A DNA stretch of 64,000 nt from Gemmatimonadota bacterium (GCA_041390105.1 JAWKQO010000002.1:558001-622000), one strand, 5' to 3'; counted from the first letter of the stretch, positions 43,103-52,219 are shown. Notes: generated by a model not told the origin, from the sequence alone. Translations and numbers: made by a program.

Positions 43103-44533
43103 ATGACCGACACCCACACGTCTTTCGACCTGACGGATCAGGAGTTTCGCTCCCTCGGCCAGGCCGTGATCGATCTCATGCTGGGCGCCACGCAGGCCGA
43201 GCGCACCGAGCCGGTGTTCCGCTCGATCAGCGGGCCGGAGAGTCGGGCGCTCCTCGATGAGCCGCTTCCGGCAGCAGGAACGCGCATGGACGAGGTCCTC
43301 CGCCTCTGGTCGGAGCGGGTGCTGCCGTGGTGCCGCCGGAACGGTCATCCCCGCTTCTTCGCGTATGTCTGCACCAGCGCCGATCCCTACGGGATGCTGG
43401 CCGATGCCATGGCGTCCGCCCTCAACCAGCCCGTCACCGCCTGGCGGTCGACCCCCGCGGCCGCCGAGGTCGAGCGCCTCGCCGTGCGCTGGCTGGACGA
43501 GCTGGTCGGGTTCGCGGGAGGTGGGAGCGGGCTGCTGGTCAGTGGCGGGTCCATGGCCAACCTGCACGGATTGGCTTGTGCGGTGGCCCGCAGCGAGCTG
43601 GAGCACCCGGGCGTCGCCCGGGAACGGCTGACGGCGTATCTATCGCCGGAGGGTCACGTCTCCATGAAGAAGGCCCTGCGGCTCATGGGCATCCCCGCGG
43701 CCAACGTGCGGATGCTGGCGATGGACGCGCGCCGCCGGATGCGCCCCGAGGCGCTGAAGCAGGCCCTGGAGGAGGACCGGGCTCAGGGCCTGCTGCCGAC
43801 GGTCGTGTGCGCGTCTTCGGGCACGGCCAACACCGGCGCCATCGATCCCCTGCTGGAGATCGCGTCGGTCTGCGCGCCGCAGGGCGTCTGGCTGCACATC
43901 GATGGAGCGTACGGTGCTCCGGCAGCCATGACCGATGGCTACGCCTGGTTGCGGGAGGCGTTCGCGCGCGCCGACTCCCTGTCCCTGGATCCGCACAAGT
44001 GGCTGTTCGCCCCAGTCGACGCCGGCTGCATCCTGGTTCGGGACCCGCAGGCGCTGACCCGTGCGTTCGCGGAATTCAGCGAATACACCGAGGTCTCGCA
44101 GACCGAGGAGATCGAGCGCTTCGCGTTCTTCGACCAGGGCGTGGAGATGTCGCGCCGCTTCCGCGGCCTCAAGGTGTGGACCATCCTGAAAGCACGCGGG
44201 TGGCATCGGCTGCGCGACGCGGTGGCGCACGACATCGCCCTCAGGGAGTATCTGGACGAGCGGATCGATGCTGAACCGGAGCTGCAGCCCCTGGGCTCGG
44301 AACTCAGCATCTCCTGCTTCCGCTTCCTGCCGCCGTCCGAGAAGTCCTCCGACGACGTCAACCGGCACATCGCGGAGACGCTGGTTCGGGAGGGGCGCTG
44401 CTATCTCTCTCCCACCCGGCTGGACGGCGTGTTCGCACTACGGGCGTGCATCGTCAACTTCCGCACCACGCGAGCCGACATCGACCTGTTGCTGGACGAG
44501 ATCCTGCGCATCGGTCGCGCTGCGCTCGGGTGA
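43103..44533 (+). CDS. PLP-dependent group II amino-acid decarboxylase
   Basis: 476 residues. The fold-type I core shows GGSMANLHGLACAVARSE, the pyridoxal-stacking His185 in SPEGHVSMKKA, CASSGTANTGAIDPL, Asp268 in LHIDGAYG and the Schiff-base Lys299 in LSLDPHKWLF. This matches aromatic-L-amino-acid, histidine or glutamate decarboxylases; without key contacts assigned I do not name the substrate. The product would be an amine, and the divergent FAD protein resembles amine oxidases, so the pair may make and then oxidise an amine. That is a guess from position. Its last 96 bases are opposite the end of the MATE gene. Confidence 0.88.
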   Translation: MTDTHTSFDLTDQEFRSLGQAVIDLMLGATQAERTEPVFRSISGPESRALLDEPLPAAGTRMDEVLRLWSERVLPWCRRNGHPRFFAYVCTSADPYGMLADAMASALNQPVTAWRSTPAAAEVERLAVRWLDELVGFAGGGSGLLVSGGSMANLHGLACAVARSELEHPGVARERLTAYLSPEGHVSMKKALRLMGIPAANVRMLAMDARRRMRPEALKQALEEDRAQGLLPTVVCASSGTANTGAIDPLLEIASVCAPQGVWLHIDGAYGAPAAMTDGYAWLREAFARADSLSLDPHKWLFAPVDAGCILVRDPQALTRAFAEFSEYTEVSQTEEIERFAFFDQGVEMSRRFRGLKVWTILKARGWHRLRDAVAHDIALREYLDERIDAEPELQPLGSELSISCFRFLPPSEKSSDDVNRHIAETLVREGRCYLSPTRLDGVFALRACIVNFRTTRADIDLLLDEILRIGRAALG

Positions 44534-45871
44534 CGCCCCCGCAAAACGGCGTCGCAGGTAGTACTCCAACATCATCCAGCTGAGGCCGGCCTGGATCGTC
44601 ACCGTGGCCACCGACAGCATCCAGAGGTGTCGGAGCTGGAAACCGGCGAGGCGGGACATCCACATGGCGGGCAGGGCGAAGGTGAGCAGCCGAGTCGCGC
44701 TCGCCATCAAGGACGGCACCGTGTTGCCCAGCGCCTGGAACATCCCGGAGCAGGTGAAGATGATCCCCGTGGCCACGAAGTTCCACGAGATGATGCGCAG
44801 ATACTCCGCACCCACGGCGATCACCTGCGGATCGGTGGTGAAGCCTCGCACCAGCACGCCGGGCCGGATCTGGCAGCCGAGTGTCAAGAGAAACATCATG
44901 GCACTGCCCACGAGTACCGCGGACGTGAACGTCGCGCGCACCCGTTCGGGATGTCCGGCGCCCACGTTCTGACCCGCCACGGGAGCCGTGGCGAAGGCAA
45001 CGGCCATCGCGGGCAGAAAGATCGCCTGCATCACCCGTGATCCGACACCAAAACCTGCCTGCGCCTCCGCGCCGAATCCGCGGATGACCCAATAGATGAC
45101 GCCCATGTAGACGAACATCAGCGCGAACTCGCCGCCCGGGGGCACGCCCACCCGCAAGATCCGCTTCCATACCTCCAACCGGGGGCGGACCAGGTCGGGA
45201 TCGAACGCCACGAATCGCTCCAGTCGAGCGAAATAGAGCCACATCAACACCACGCCCACTGCGATCGAGATGGTGGTGGAGAGACCGGCTCCCACCACAC
45301 CCAGGGGACGACCGGTGCCCCAACCGGCGATCATGATGGGAGACAACACCGCATTCAGGAGCACGGTGCTGATCTGCACGACCATGGTGGGCTTGACGAT
45401 GCCCGTGCCCCGCAGAGCGGAACCCATGGAGATGAGCGCGAACTGCAAGCCGAGACCGGGCAGGAACCACTGCATGTAACGCGTCCCGGCCAGAACGGTG
45501 GCCGCGTCCGCGCCCAGCGTGCCCATGTAACGGCCGATCAGGAGGTAGCCGGCCAACAGGGTCGAGACCGAGCAGACCGCTGCCAGGGTCAGGCTCTGGT
45601 TGAACACCAGGTTGGCGTCGTCCCGGTCCTTCCGTCCGCTGGCCTGCGCGATCAGCGCCATGGTGCCGACCCCCAGGATCTGGGTGATCGACATGATCAA
45701 GAACTGGACGGTGCCGGCCGCACCCAGCCCGGCGATGGCGGCTTCCCCCAGCCGGCCCACGAAGTAGAGGTCGACGAGATAGTACAGCGTCTGAAACACC
45801 ATCCCGATCGCGATGGGGACGGCCATCGCGACGAGATGGCGTAGAACGGAGCCCTGCGTGAGATCCTGCAC
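44438..45871 (-). CDS. MATE-family efflux transporter
   Basis: 477 residues with about 12 transmembrane helices. Signatures: LAVPIAIGMVFQTLYY-type helix 1 (MAVPIAIGMVFQTLYYLVDL), FVGRLGEAAIAGLGAA and, in the second half, GQNVGAGHPERVRATF. MATE proteins export cationic drugs, dyes or metabolites in exchange for sodium or protons. The final 30 residues, after the last helix, are encoded opposite the decarboxylase's end. On its strand it lies 139 bases behind the second ADOP gene, separated from it by a hairpin, so read-through co-expression is possible. Amine export is an attractive role but not supported directly. Confidence 0.92.
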   Translation of the reverse strand: MQDLTQGSVLRHLVAMAVPIAIGMVFQTLYYLVDLYFVGRLGEAAIAGLGAAGTVQFLIMSITQILGVGTMALIAQASGRKDRDDANLVFNQSLTLAAVCSVSTLLAGYLLIGRYMGTLGADAATVLAGTRYMQWFLPGLGLQFALISMGSALRGTGIVKPTMVVQISTVLLNAVLSPIMIAGWGTGRPLGVVGAGLSTTISIAVGVVLMWLYFARLERFVAFDPDLVRPRLEVWKRILRVGVPPGGEFALMFVYMGVIYWVIRGFGAEAQAGFGVGSRVMQAIFLPAMAVAFATAPVAGQNVGAGHPERVRATFTSAVLVGSAMMFLLTLGCQIRPGVLVRGFTTDPQVIAVGAEYLRIISWNFVATGIIFTCSGMFQALGNTVPSLMASATRLLTFALPAMWMSRLAGFQLRHLWMLSVATVTIQAGLSWMMLEYYLRRRFAGASPERSATDAQDLVQQQVDVGSRGAEVDDARP

Positions 45872-45982
45872 TGGACGCGTTCACCGGGACAGGCTGGGGC
45901 GCCGGGCGCGCTCGCTGCCACCGGACGTCCGCGACGGGAGTGCCTGCCCTTCTGAGCGCGCGGAAACCTAACGGCGGCCTGG

Positions 45983-46004
45983 GTCGGGGCAACGTCGCCC
46001 CGAC
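45983..46004 (-). terminator. Hairpin after ADOP module 2
   Basis: An 8-bp stem, GTCGGGGC (45983-45990) and GCCCCGAC (45997-46004), with a 6-base loop, starts seven bases beyond the permease stop on the minus strand. A weak T-rich stretch (TTAGGTTT) comes about 14 bases later. Confidence 0.5.
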
Positions 46005-46010
46005 GCCGCG

Positions 46011-48647
46011 TCAGTCGTCGCGCAGCACGGTCGCGGGGTCGACCTGGGTGGCGCGTCGCGCCGGCACGTAGACGGCCAACAGCGCCGTGAGGGCCAGAAG
46101 CACGGGGACGACCACGAACGTCACGGGATCCAGGGGCGCCACGCCGTAGAGGATGCCCTTCAGCGCCCGCGCCGCGGGGACGGCCAGCACCAACCCCAGC
46201 AGCCCACCGGGAAGCGCCAGCCGCAGGCCGTCCCCCAGCACCGAGCGTCGAATTCCCTGCACCGGGGCCCCCATCGCCATGCGCACCCCGATCTCCTTGA
46301 TTCGCTCCCGCACGGAGAACGCTGCGACCCCGTACACACCGACCGCGCCGAGAGCCAGCGTGGACGTCGCGAAGATCAGCAGGAGGAATGCAAGCAGTCG
46401 GGTGCTGGCCAGGGAGGTGGCCAGGAGGTCCGAGTAGTGCGCGAGGTCGCTCAGTGCGATGCGGGGATCCGCATCCCGCGTGCGTGCCGTGACGGCGTCC
46501 AACGCAGCGTCGAGGTCGCCGGACGCGTGCAGGACCACCACCGCGTGGCCAAGGGCCCCCATGCCCATCTGGGCGAGCGGCACCCACACGGTGGGTTCGG
46601 CGACGGCAGCCAGGTCACCCTGGAACGTGGGGCCCACCACGCCGACGATCTCGATCGGTGGAGCGCCGCGCCACGGATAGCGGACCACGCGTCCGATCGG
46701 ATCGAGGCCGGGGAGGAAGCGGTCCACGAAAGTCTGGTCGACGACGGCTACCATCGGCGCACCGAAGCGATCCGACGCGCTGAACCCCCGTCCCCGCAGG
46801 AGTGGGATGCCCGTCACGTCGAAATAGGAGGGCGATACCCGGTGGTGCGGCATGACGGGGAGGTCGTTGGGGTCGGTCGTGACGCCGTCGATCGACATCG
46901 CGATGTACTCGTCTTCCATGCCGAACGGAATCGTGCTGGCCAGGGTCACGCCACGACTGGATGGGTCGGCCTCCAGGTGCGCCTCCAGTTCCTCGAACCA
47001 TGCAGCCCGCGCCTCCCGTTCGTCCGTGAGCCCGGGTGGCACGTGCACGAGCGCGATGACCCGGTCTTCCACCTGGAACCCGGGATCGACGTTGCCCAGC
47101 GCCAGGAGGGTACGCGCCAGAAGACCCGCGGAAGTCACCAGCACGACGGCAGCGGCCAGTTGGGCCATCACCAGGCCGCGCGTGGTTCGGCGCCGAGATC
47201 TCGACGCGGTACCTGAGCGCCCGGACTCCTTGAGTTCGAGCGCCAGTGCCCGGCGGGCCGTGCGCAGCGCCGGCAACAGACCCGCGCTCAACCCAGCGCC
47301 GAGCGCCAGGAGCGCCGTGATCATGATGATCCGTAGGTCCAGCGTGGCGGAGCTAGCGCCAGGAAGGTCGGACGGCAGGTGGGGCCGCAGGAGCTCGAGG
47401 CCCAGCGCCGCGATGGAGAGTCCGACGATCAGGCCCATTCCCGCCAACACCAGGGATTCCAGGAGTTGTTCGCGCGCGAGGCGGCCGGCTCCGGCGCCGA
47501 GCGCCGCGCGCACCGCGTAGTCGCGTCCCCGGGCCAGAGCTCGCGAGAGGAAGAGATTGGCGACGTTGGCGCACACGACCAACAGGACGACGCCTACTGC
47601 GATGAGGAGGATGAGCAAGGGGGCGCGTACCGCCTGTGCTCGCGCCTCCACCAGCGGTGTCACGCGTGCCTCGTCCCAGAACCCCGGATTTGGTGTCCAG
47701 AGCGGGTTGGCCGTGCGCACCTCGTCCTGAACACGGAGCAGCTCCTGCCGCACTGCCTCCGCCGTCGCGCCTGGCGCCAAGCGGCCCACCGCGGTGTAGT
47801 TGCCCGTTCCCCAGAGCAGTCCAGGGTTGGACGCATCCAACACCGCCGGACGCCAGACGTCGTTGCGTGACGATGGCATGTCGAAGCCGCGAGGCAACAC
47901 ACCGACGATGCGATACGCCTGGCCGTCGAGTGTGAGCGCGCGATCGAGTGCGCCGGGATCAGCGCCGAAGTGCGTGCGCCAGAACTCGTCGCCCATCAAC
48001 ACCACGCGCTCGGCGCCCGGGCGCGACTCTGCGGCAGTGAACGTCCGCCCTATTTGGGGAGTGACGCGCAGCGCCTCCAGATACTCGGGAGAGACCGCTG
48101 CCGCGGTGATGCGGCGTGCGGGGACACCCTCCGCCTCCCAGGTCATGCCGGTGGCGTTTTGCGCAGCGCCCACGTCCGCGAGCGTGGTCATCTCGCGCTG
48201 CAGGATCTCGACCGACCCGAGGTTCGTGCCCCAACCGGCCAGCACGGCCACCAGCCGATCCGCATCCGGGTACGGAAGCGGCCGCAGCAGCGCCCGGTCG
48301 GCGATTCCCACGATCACCGCGCTGGCGCCGATGCCCAGCCCCAAGGTCGCGATGGCCACCAGAGCGAATCCGGGGGCACGCCACAAGCTCCGAATCGTTC
48401 GCCGCACCAACCGCACCAGGTCTCCCACCTCCACCTCCGTCTTCTTGCGGGCATCGCGCAGGCGCTCGGCCGGTGCGCGTGTGACGAACGCCATCACTTC
48501 TGCTCGGTACCAGCGGGCCGCGGCGCGAGCACCTTCGCTCTGGGCGCGGCGGGTGTAGAGGCGATCGAGCTCATCGAGGAGGACGTCCCGGTCGTCCTGC
48601 GGGAGCACCCGCGCGAGGAACGCGCGCCAGCGCCGGGGAGGCCTCAA
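46011..48647 (-). CDS. ADOP-type duplicated MacB/FtsX permease (module 2)
   Basis: 878 residues with a short helical prefix (residues 1-80, PQDDRDVLLDELDRLYTRRA), then SLWRAPGFALVAIATLGLGI, a MacB-type periplasmic domain with YRIVGVLPRGFDMP, an FtsX helix bundle (SRALARGRDYAVRAALGAG), and a second copy ending in ERIKEIGVRMAMGAPVQGIR and VPARRATQVDPATVLRDD. Like the other two in this window it has no ATPase partner. Such permeases may act in lipoprotein or peptide handling or envelope stress. The gene overlaps the PadR stop by four bases (ATGA) and shares its promoter. Confidence 0.88.
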   Translation of the reverse strand: MRPPRRWRAFLARVLPQDDRDVLLDELDRLYTRRAQSEGARAAARWYRAEVMAFVTRAPAERLRDARKKTEVEVGDLVRLVRRTIRSLWRAPGFALVAIATLGLGIGASAVIVGIADRALLRPLPYPDADRLVAVLAGWGTNLGSVEILQREMTTLADVGAAQNATGMTWEAEGVPARRITAAAVSPEYLEALRVTPQIGRTFTAAESRPGAERVVLMGDEFWRTHFGADPGALDRALTLDGQAYRIVGVLPRGFDMPSSRNDVWRPAVLDASNPGLLWGTGNYTAVGRLAPGATAEAVRQELLRVQDEVRTANPLWTPNPGFWDEARVTPLVEARAQAVRAPLLILLIAVGVVLLVVCANVANLFLSRALARGRDYAVRAALGAGAGRLAREQLLESLVLAGMGLIVGLSIAALGLELLRPHLPSDLPGASSATLDLRIIMITALLALGAGLSAGLLPALRTARRALALELKESGRSGTASRSRRRTTRGLVMAQLAAAVVLVTSAGLLARTLLALGNVDPGFQVEDRVIALVHVPPGLTDEREARAAWFEELEAHLEADPSSRGVTLASTIPFGMEDEYIAMSIDGVTTDPNDLPVMPHHRVSPSYFDVTGIPLLRGRGFSASDRFGAPMVAVVDQTFVDRFLPGLDPIGRVVRYPWRGAPPIEIVGVVGPTFQGDLAAVAEPTVWVPLAQMGMGALGHAVVVLHASGDLDAALDAVTARTRDADPRIALSDLAHYSDLLATSLASTRLLAFLLLIFATSTLALGAVGVYGVAAFSVRERIKEIGVRMAMGAPVQGIRRSVLGDGLRLALPGGLLGLVLAVPAARALKGILYGVAPLDPVTFVVVPVLLALTALLAVYVPARRATQVDPATVLRDD

Positions 48648-48973
48648 CGGCCCTCCTCGGGGGCGAGCTGCAGGCCGCTCCAGAGCGCCTGATAGGCCTC
48701 CTGCGCCTGCCGCAGGCGCTCCATGCCCTCGGGCGTCACCTGGAAGAAGCGGCGGTCGCGCCCGCCTTCTTCGCCGGGCCCGCGCATCTCCGAACGCACC
48801 AACCCCTTCTCCTCGAGACGTCGCAGCACCACGTATACGGCGGCCACTGTGGTGTGCCGGCCGGTACGGCGTTCCAGCTCCTCGACGATGGGGGCGGTGT
48901 AGGTGTCCTGTTCGAGATGGAGCAGCGCCAGCATGGCTTGGTGCTCCAGCTCGCCGAGTCCTTCGCGGCCCAT
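48644..48973 (-). CDS. PadR-family transcriptional repressor (module 2)
   Basis: 109 residues from the ATG at 48973, with GAGAGG upstream; the frame is open earlier but runs through the promoter. The winged-helix core reads LGELEHQAMLALLHLEQDTY, TVAAVYVVLRRLEEKGLVRS and RRFFQVTPEGMERLRQA. It starts an operon with ADOP module 2. Two copies of TGACAAAGTCA lie upstream and are the obvious operator. It differs clearly from the neighbouring divergent PadR, and the two have different sites, so they are unlikely to cross-regulate. Confidence 0.9.
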   Translation of the reverse strand: MGREGLGELEHQAMLALLHLEQDTYTAPIVEELERRTGRHTTVAAVYVVLRRLEEKGLVRSEMRGPGEEGGRDRRFFQVTPEGMERLRQAQEAYQALWSGLQLAPEEGR

Positions 48974-49009
48974 GGGGGTGCCTCTCTCGTTCGGTGCGTG
49001 ACGCGGTTC

Positions 49010-49043
49010 TGACAAAGTCAATATCACGATACTGACAAAGTCA
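49010..49043 (-). promoter_or_regulatory. Tandem operator for PadR module 2
   Basis: TGACAAAGTCA occurs twice, at 49010-49020 and 49033-49043, 23 bases centre to centre (about two helical turns). Each copy is itself an inverted repeat, TGAC-3-GTCA. They are in the AT-rich gap 37-70 bases before the PadR start. Two in-phase sites suggest cooperative binding. Confidence 0.7.
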
Positions 49044-49101
49044 GAATCAGGGAAGGGAGACAGGCGGCTTCCAACCTTCGGCGCATCGGGTCGATCCAAC
49101 G

Positions 49102-49143
49102 TTGCACTGATGACTTGGTGTGCATACTATGTCATACATAGTA
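49102..49143 (+). promoter_or_regulatory. Promoter of PadR module 3 with operator over the -10 box
   Basis: TTGCAC (49102-49107), a 17-base spacer and TACTAT (49125-49130) make a good sigma-70 promoter. The -10 box is the first part of a perfect inverted repeat, TACTATG (49125-49131) and CATAGTA (49137-49143), which also contains ATGT-3-ACAT, a known style of PadR site. A repressor bound here would block RNA polymerase directly. Confidence 0.75.
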
Positions 49144-49150
49144 CCTGCAG

Positions 49151-49528
49151 ATGGAGGCACCTGCCTTGGACCTGGATCGGGAGTGGGTGAGGGGGGCCGC
49201 GCCGCTGGCGGTGCTGACCCTCCTGGCGGAGGGCGATCTGTATGGATACGCCTTGGTGGAGGCCTTGGAAGCCCGCTCCGGAGGGCTGTTGGAGTTGGGG
49301 CAGTCGACGGTCTACCCGCTGCTCTACAGCCTCGAGAGCCGGGGGCTGGTGAGCCCGGTTCGTCGCTCCGCGCCATCGGGGAAGGTGCGGAAGTACTACC
49401 GGATCACGCAGGCCGGGCGTGAGTGGCTGGCCAGCCAACGCAGCCAATGGCGGACCCTGGTGACGGCGATGCATCGACTGGGCGTCGATCCCGATGCGCC
49501 GCGCCCGGCCGGAGAGGCGCTCGCGTGA
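49151..49528 (+). CDS. PadR-family transcriptional repressor (module 3)
   Basis: 125 residues. PadR core: APLAVLTLLAEGDLYGYALV, LLELGQSTVYPLLYSLESRG and the wing GKVRKYYRITQAGREWLASQ. The start codon is only 7 bases from the end of the operator repeat, so the transcript has a very short leader, and GGAG lies inside the first codons; an internal start is possible but none is better. It overlaps the following permease by four bases (GTGA). It is divergent from PadR module 2, with 177 bases between them holding both sets of operators. Confidence 0.88.
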   Translation: MEAPALDLDREWVRGAAPLAVLTLLAEGDLYGYALVEALEARSGGLLELGQSTVYPLLYSLESRGLVSPVRRSAPSGKVRKYYRITQAGREWLASQRSQWRTLVTAMHRLGVDPDAPRPAGEALA

Positions 49529-52218
49529 GGGCGGGGGATGGGTTGCCGCCGGAGGTCGATCGCCTGATCGAGCAGGTGCTCTCCCATGCCGATCTGGAGG
49601 GGGCCGGCCGGCGCGAGGTCGAGAGCGACCTGCGGGAGCACTTCGAAGACGGACTGGCTTCGGGTCGCAGTGTGGCCGAGCTGATCCGCGTCTTCGGAGA
49701 CGCAGAAGAGGCGGGACGTCGCATTGCCGCCGCGCGCAGGCGCCGCACGCCCGAGGGCCGAGCGGGGAGGCGGTCTGGGCTGGACTGGACCGGCGAGCTG
49801 GGGCGAGCCGCCCGCGGTCTGAGGAGGGCGCGGGGGTTCAGCGCGCTCGTACTGGGCACGCTGGCCCTGGGTATCGGCGCGACCACCGCCGTCTTCACGG
49901 CGCTCGATGCCGTGTTGCTGCGGCCCCTTCCCTATCCGGACGCCGGGCGCCTGGCGCGCATCTACGAGGTCGGCGAGTGGTCCAATGCGCCACAGTACCT
50001 GCGGGCTCCGGTGGCCGAACGCTACGCCAGCTGGGACGACGTCTTCGAATCGGTGGGCGTCGTCTACACCTACCGGGAGACCGGTGGGGACCTCACGGAC
50101 GGCGACGTCGCCGAGCGCGTGGTGCTCTCGTACGCGGACGCTGGCTTCTTCCGCGTGCTGGGCGTCCAGCCCGCCCTGGGCCGGGTGTTTGTCCCGGAAG
50201 AAAGTGTCCGCTCCGCGGACGACGTTGGGCCCGGACCGGCAGCGCCGGTGGCCGTGCTCTCGTGGGACCTGTGGGCACGACGCTTCGGCTCCGATGCGAA
50301 TGCTGTTGGGAGTACGCTCCAGGTCGATGGAATGACGATCGAGGTCATCGGGGTCATGCCCAAGGGGTTCACGAATCCCTTCGGAAGCTCGCCGGATCTG
50401 TGGGTGCCACAGAACCTGACACCGGGCGGTGGCAACAGCTGGGGCAACTACTTCCTGTCGTCCGTGGCCCGTCTCGCACCTGGTGTTTCCGTGGAGGACG
50501 CCCACCAGCGCGTACTGGCGCGCTTCGACGCCTGGGCACTGGAAGAGCCCGAGCTCGGCAACGTTCGTCCCCTCGTCGTCCCGCTGCGGGAGGATCTGGT
50601 CGGCGGCACGCGCCGCACCATGCTCTGGATCCTCGCCGCCGCCGTCACCCTCTTGTTGATCAGCACCTGCGTCAATGCCGGGAACCTCGTCTTCGCCCGT
50701 TCGCTAGGTCGCGTTCGTGACCTCGCCGTGCGAGGCGCGTTGGGTGCGGGCCGCCGTCGCCTGCTTTGGCATCTGATGTTGGAGAGCGCGCTCCTGGCCG
50801 GAGCGGGTGGACTGCTCGGCGTCGCCGTCGGATGGGCGGGACTCGAGGCGATCCTCGCGCTCGCGCCGGACGCGCTCCCGACACTCACGCAACCCACGCT
50901 CAGCGGCCGCGTGCTCGTCCTGTCGCTGTTTGTCTCCACGCTCGCGCTTCTGCTGTTCGGGCTGGCTCCGGCGTGGCATTTCTCAACAGTTGCGCCGGCG
51001 AAGGCGTTGCGAGCGGGAGGTCGAAGTGGGACGGAGAGCCGGCGCCATCGCTCGCTGCGCGATGGCCTGGTCGTGGTCCAGATGGCCGTGGCGCTGGCGT
51101 TGGTGGTCGGGGCCGGGTTGTTGGTCAAGAGCTTCGCTGCGCTGCGAGCGGTGGATCTGGGGATCGATGCGACGGGCGTCGAGACCTTCGAGGTCCACCT
51201 GCCTCGATCGCGCTATCCGGCCGGCGAGGACCGCATCCGCTTCCATCGTGCGTTCGAGGATCGCGTGCGCGCCTTGACCGGGGTGCGGAGCGTGGGCGCG
51301 ACCTCCTGGCTCCCGGTGAGCGGCCGGTACCACGTCTGGGGCTATGCGACCGATCCCGCCGATCTCCAGAACGACGAGGTGTGGTCCTCTGCGGACATCC
51401 GTGTCGTCACGGGCGACTACTTCGAGGCCATGGGTGTCCGACTCCTGAGCGGGTCCGGTCTGGCGGAGATCGATCCGGGCGGCCCCCCTGTGATGTGGAT
51501 CAACCGGGCACTGGCCGAACATACCTTCCCCGGAGAAGATCCCATCGGGCGGATGCTGTTCGCGGCGGACGAGATTCGCCGGGTCGTCGGCGTTGTGGGC
51601 GACGTCGCCCACGAGCCCCGCGGTGCAGTGGCTCCTCAGATCTTCGTGTTGCACGACCAGTTCGCCGACGAACGCAACTGGGCCCTCATCCAGACCGTTC
51701 GCGCTGATGGCGACCTTGCGGATCTGACGGAACGCATCACGGCGGAACTGAAGGCGGTCGACCCCGACCTGGTGCTCTTTCGCGCCGCACCCTTTGCCGA
51801 GCGGCTGGCCGGGGCCCGCGCCGAAGACCGATTCGCGCTGGGGCTCATGGGCGCCTTCGCCATCCTGGCGCTCACGCTCTCCGCGGTGGGTACCTTCGGC
51901 GTTCTGGCGGGCTCGGTGGCACGCCGGCGGAAGGAGATCGGGATCCGCATGGCCCTCGGTGCAGATAGAGCGCAGGTGCGCCGCGGTGTCCTGAGGTCGG
52001 CGTTTTCGCTGACGGGTGGCGGCGTGCTGCTCGGGGCACTGCTGGCCTGGATCGGCGGGCGCTGGCTGGCCGTGATGCTCTTCGGCGTGCAGGCCCACGA
52101 TCCCGTGGTCTTCAGCGGCGCCAGCCTCTTGCTTCTGGGATTGGGGGCACTGGCCGCCTGGGTTCCGGCGGCGCGTGCCAGCGGAGTCGATCCCGCGCGG
52201 ACCCTGGTGGAGGAGTGA
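49525..52218 (+). CDS. ADOP-type duplicated MacB/FtsX permease (module 3)
   Basis: 897 residues from the GTG at 49525. This one carries a different prefix from modules 1 and 2: residues 1-75 (EVESDLREHFEDGLASGRSV, IRVFGDAEEAGRRIA) resemble the DUF1700/HAAS-like prefix found on ADOPs with PadR partners. Two MacB/FtsX units follow, with SLGRVRDLAVRGALGAGRRR and ARRRKEIGIRMALGADRAQV as the loop signatures. No ATPase is present. Its stop is one base from the stop of the facing lipoprotein gene, leaving no room for a terminator, so converging transcription may interfere. Confidence 0.88.
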   Translation: MRAGDGLPPEVDRLIEQVLSHADLEGAGRREVESDLREHFEDGLASGRSVAELIRVFGDAEEAGRRIAAARRRRTPEGRAGRRSGLDWTGELGRAARGLRRARGFSALVLGTLALGIGATTAVFTALDAVLLRPLPYPDAGRLARIYEVGEWSNAPQYLRAPVAERYASWDDVFESVGVVYTYRETGGDLTDGDVAERVVLSYADAGFFRVLGVQPALGRVFVPEESVRSADDVGPGPAAPVAVLSWDLWARRFGSDANAVGSTLQVDGMTIEVIGVMPKGFTNPFGSSPDLWVPQNLTPGGGNSWGNYFLSSVARLAPGVSVEDAHQRVLARFDAWALEEPELGNVRPLVVPLREDLVGGTRRTMLWILAAAVTLLLISTCVNAGNLVFARSLGRVRDLAVRGALGAGRRRLLWHLMLESALLAGAGGLLGVAVGWAGLEAILALAPDALPTLTQPTLSGRVLVLSLFVSTLALLLFGLAPAWHFSTVAPAKALRAGGRSGTESRRHRSLRDGLVVVQMAVALALVVGAGLLVKSFAALRAVDLGIDATGVETFEVHLPRSRYPAGEDRIRFHRAFEDRVRALTGVRSVGATSWLPVSGRYHVWGYATDPADLQNDEVWSSADIRVVTGDYFEAMGVRLLSGSGLAEIDPGGPPVMWINRALAEHTFPGEDPIGRMLFAADEIRRVVGVVGDVAHEPRGAVAPQIFVLHDQFADERNWALIQTVRADGDLADLTERITAELKAVDPDLVLFRAAPFAERLAGARAEDRFALGLMGAFAILALTLSAVGTFGVLAGSVARRRKEIGIRMALGADRAQVRRGVLRSAFSLTGGGVLLGALLAWIGGRWLAVMLFGVQAHDPVVFSGASLLLLGLGALAAWVPAARASGVDPARTLVEE

Positions 52219-52219
52219 C

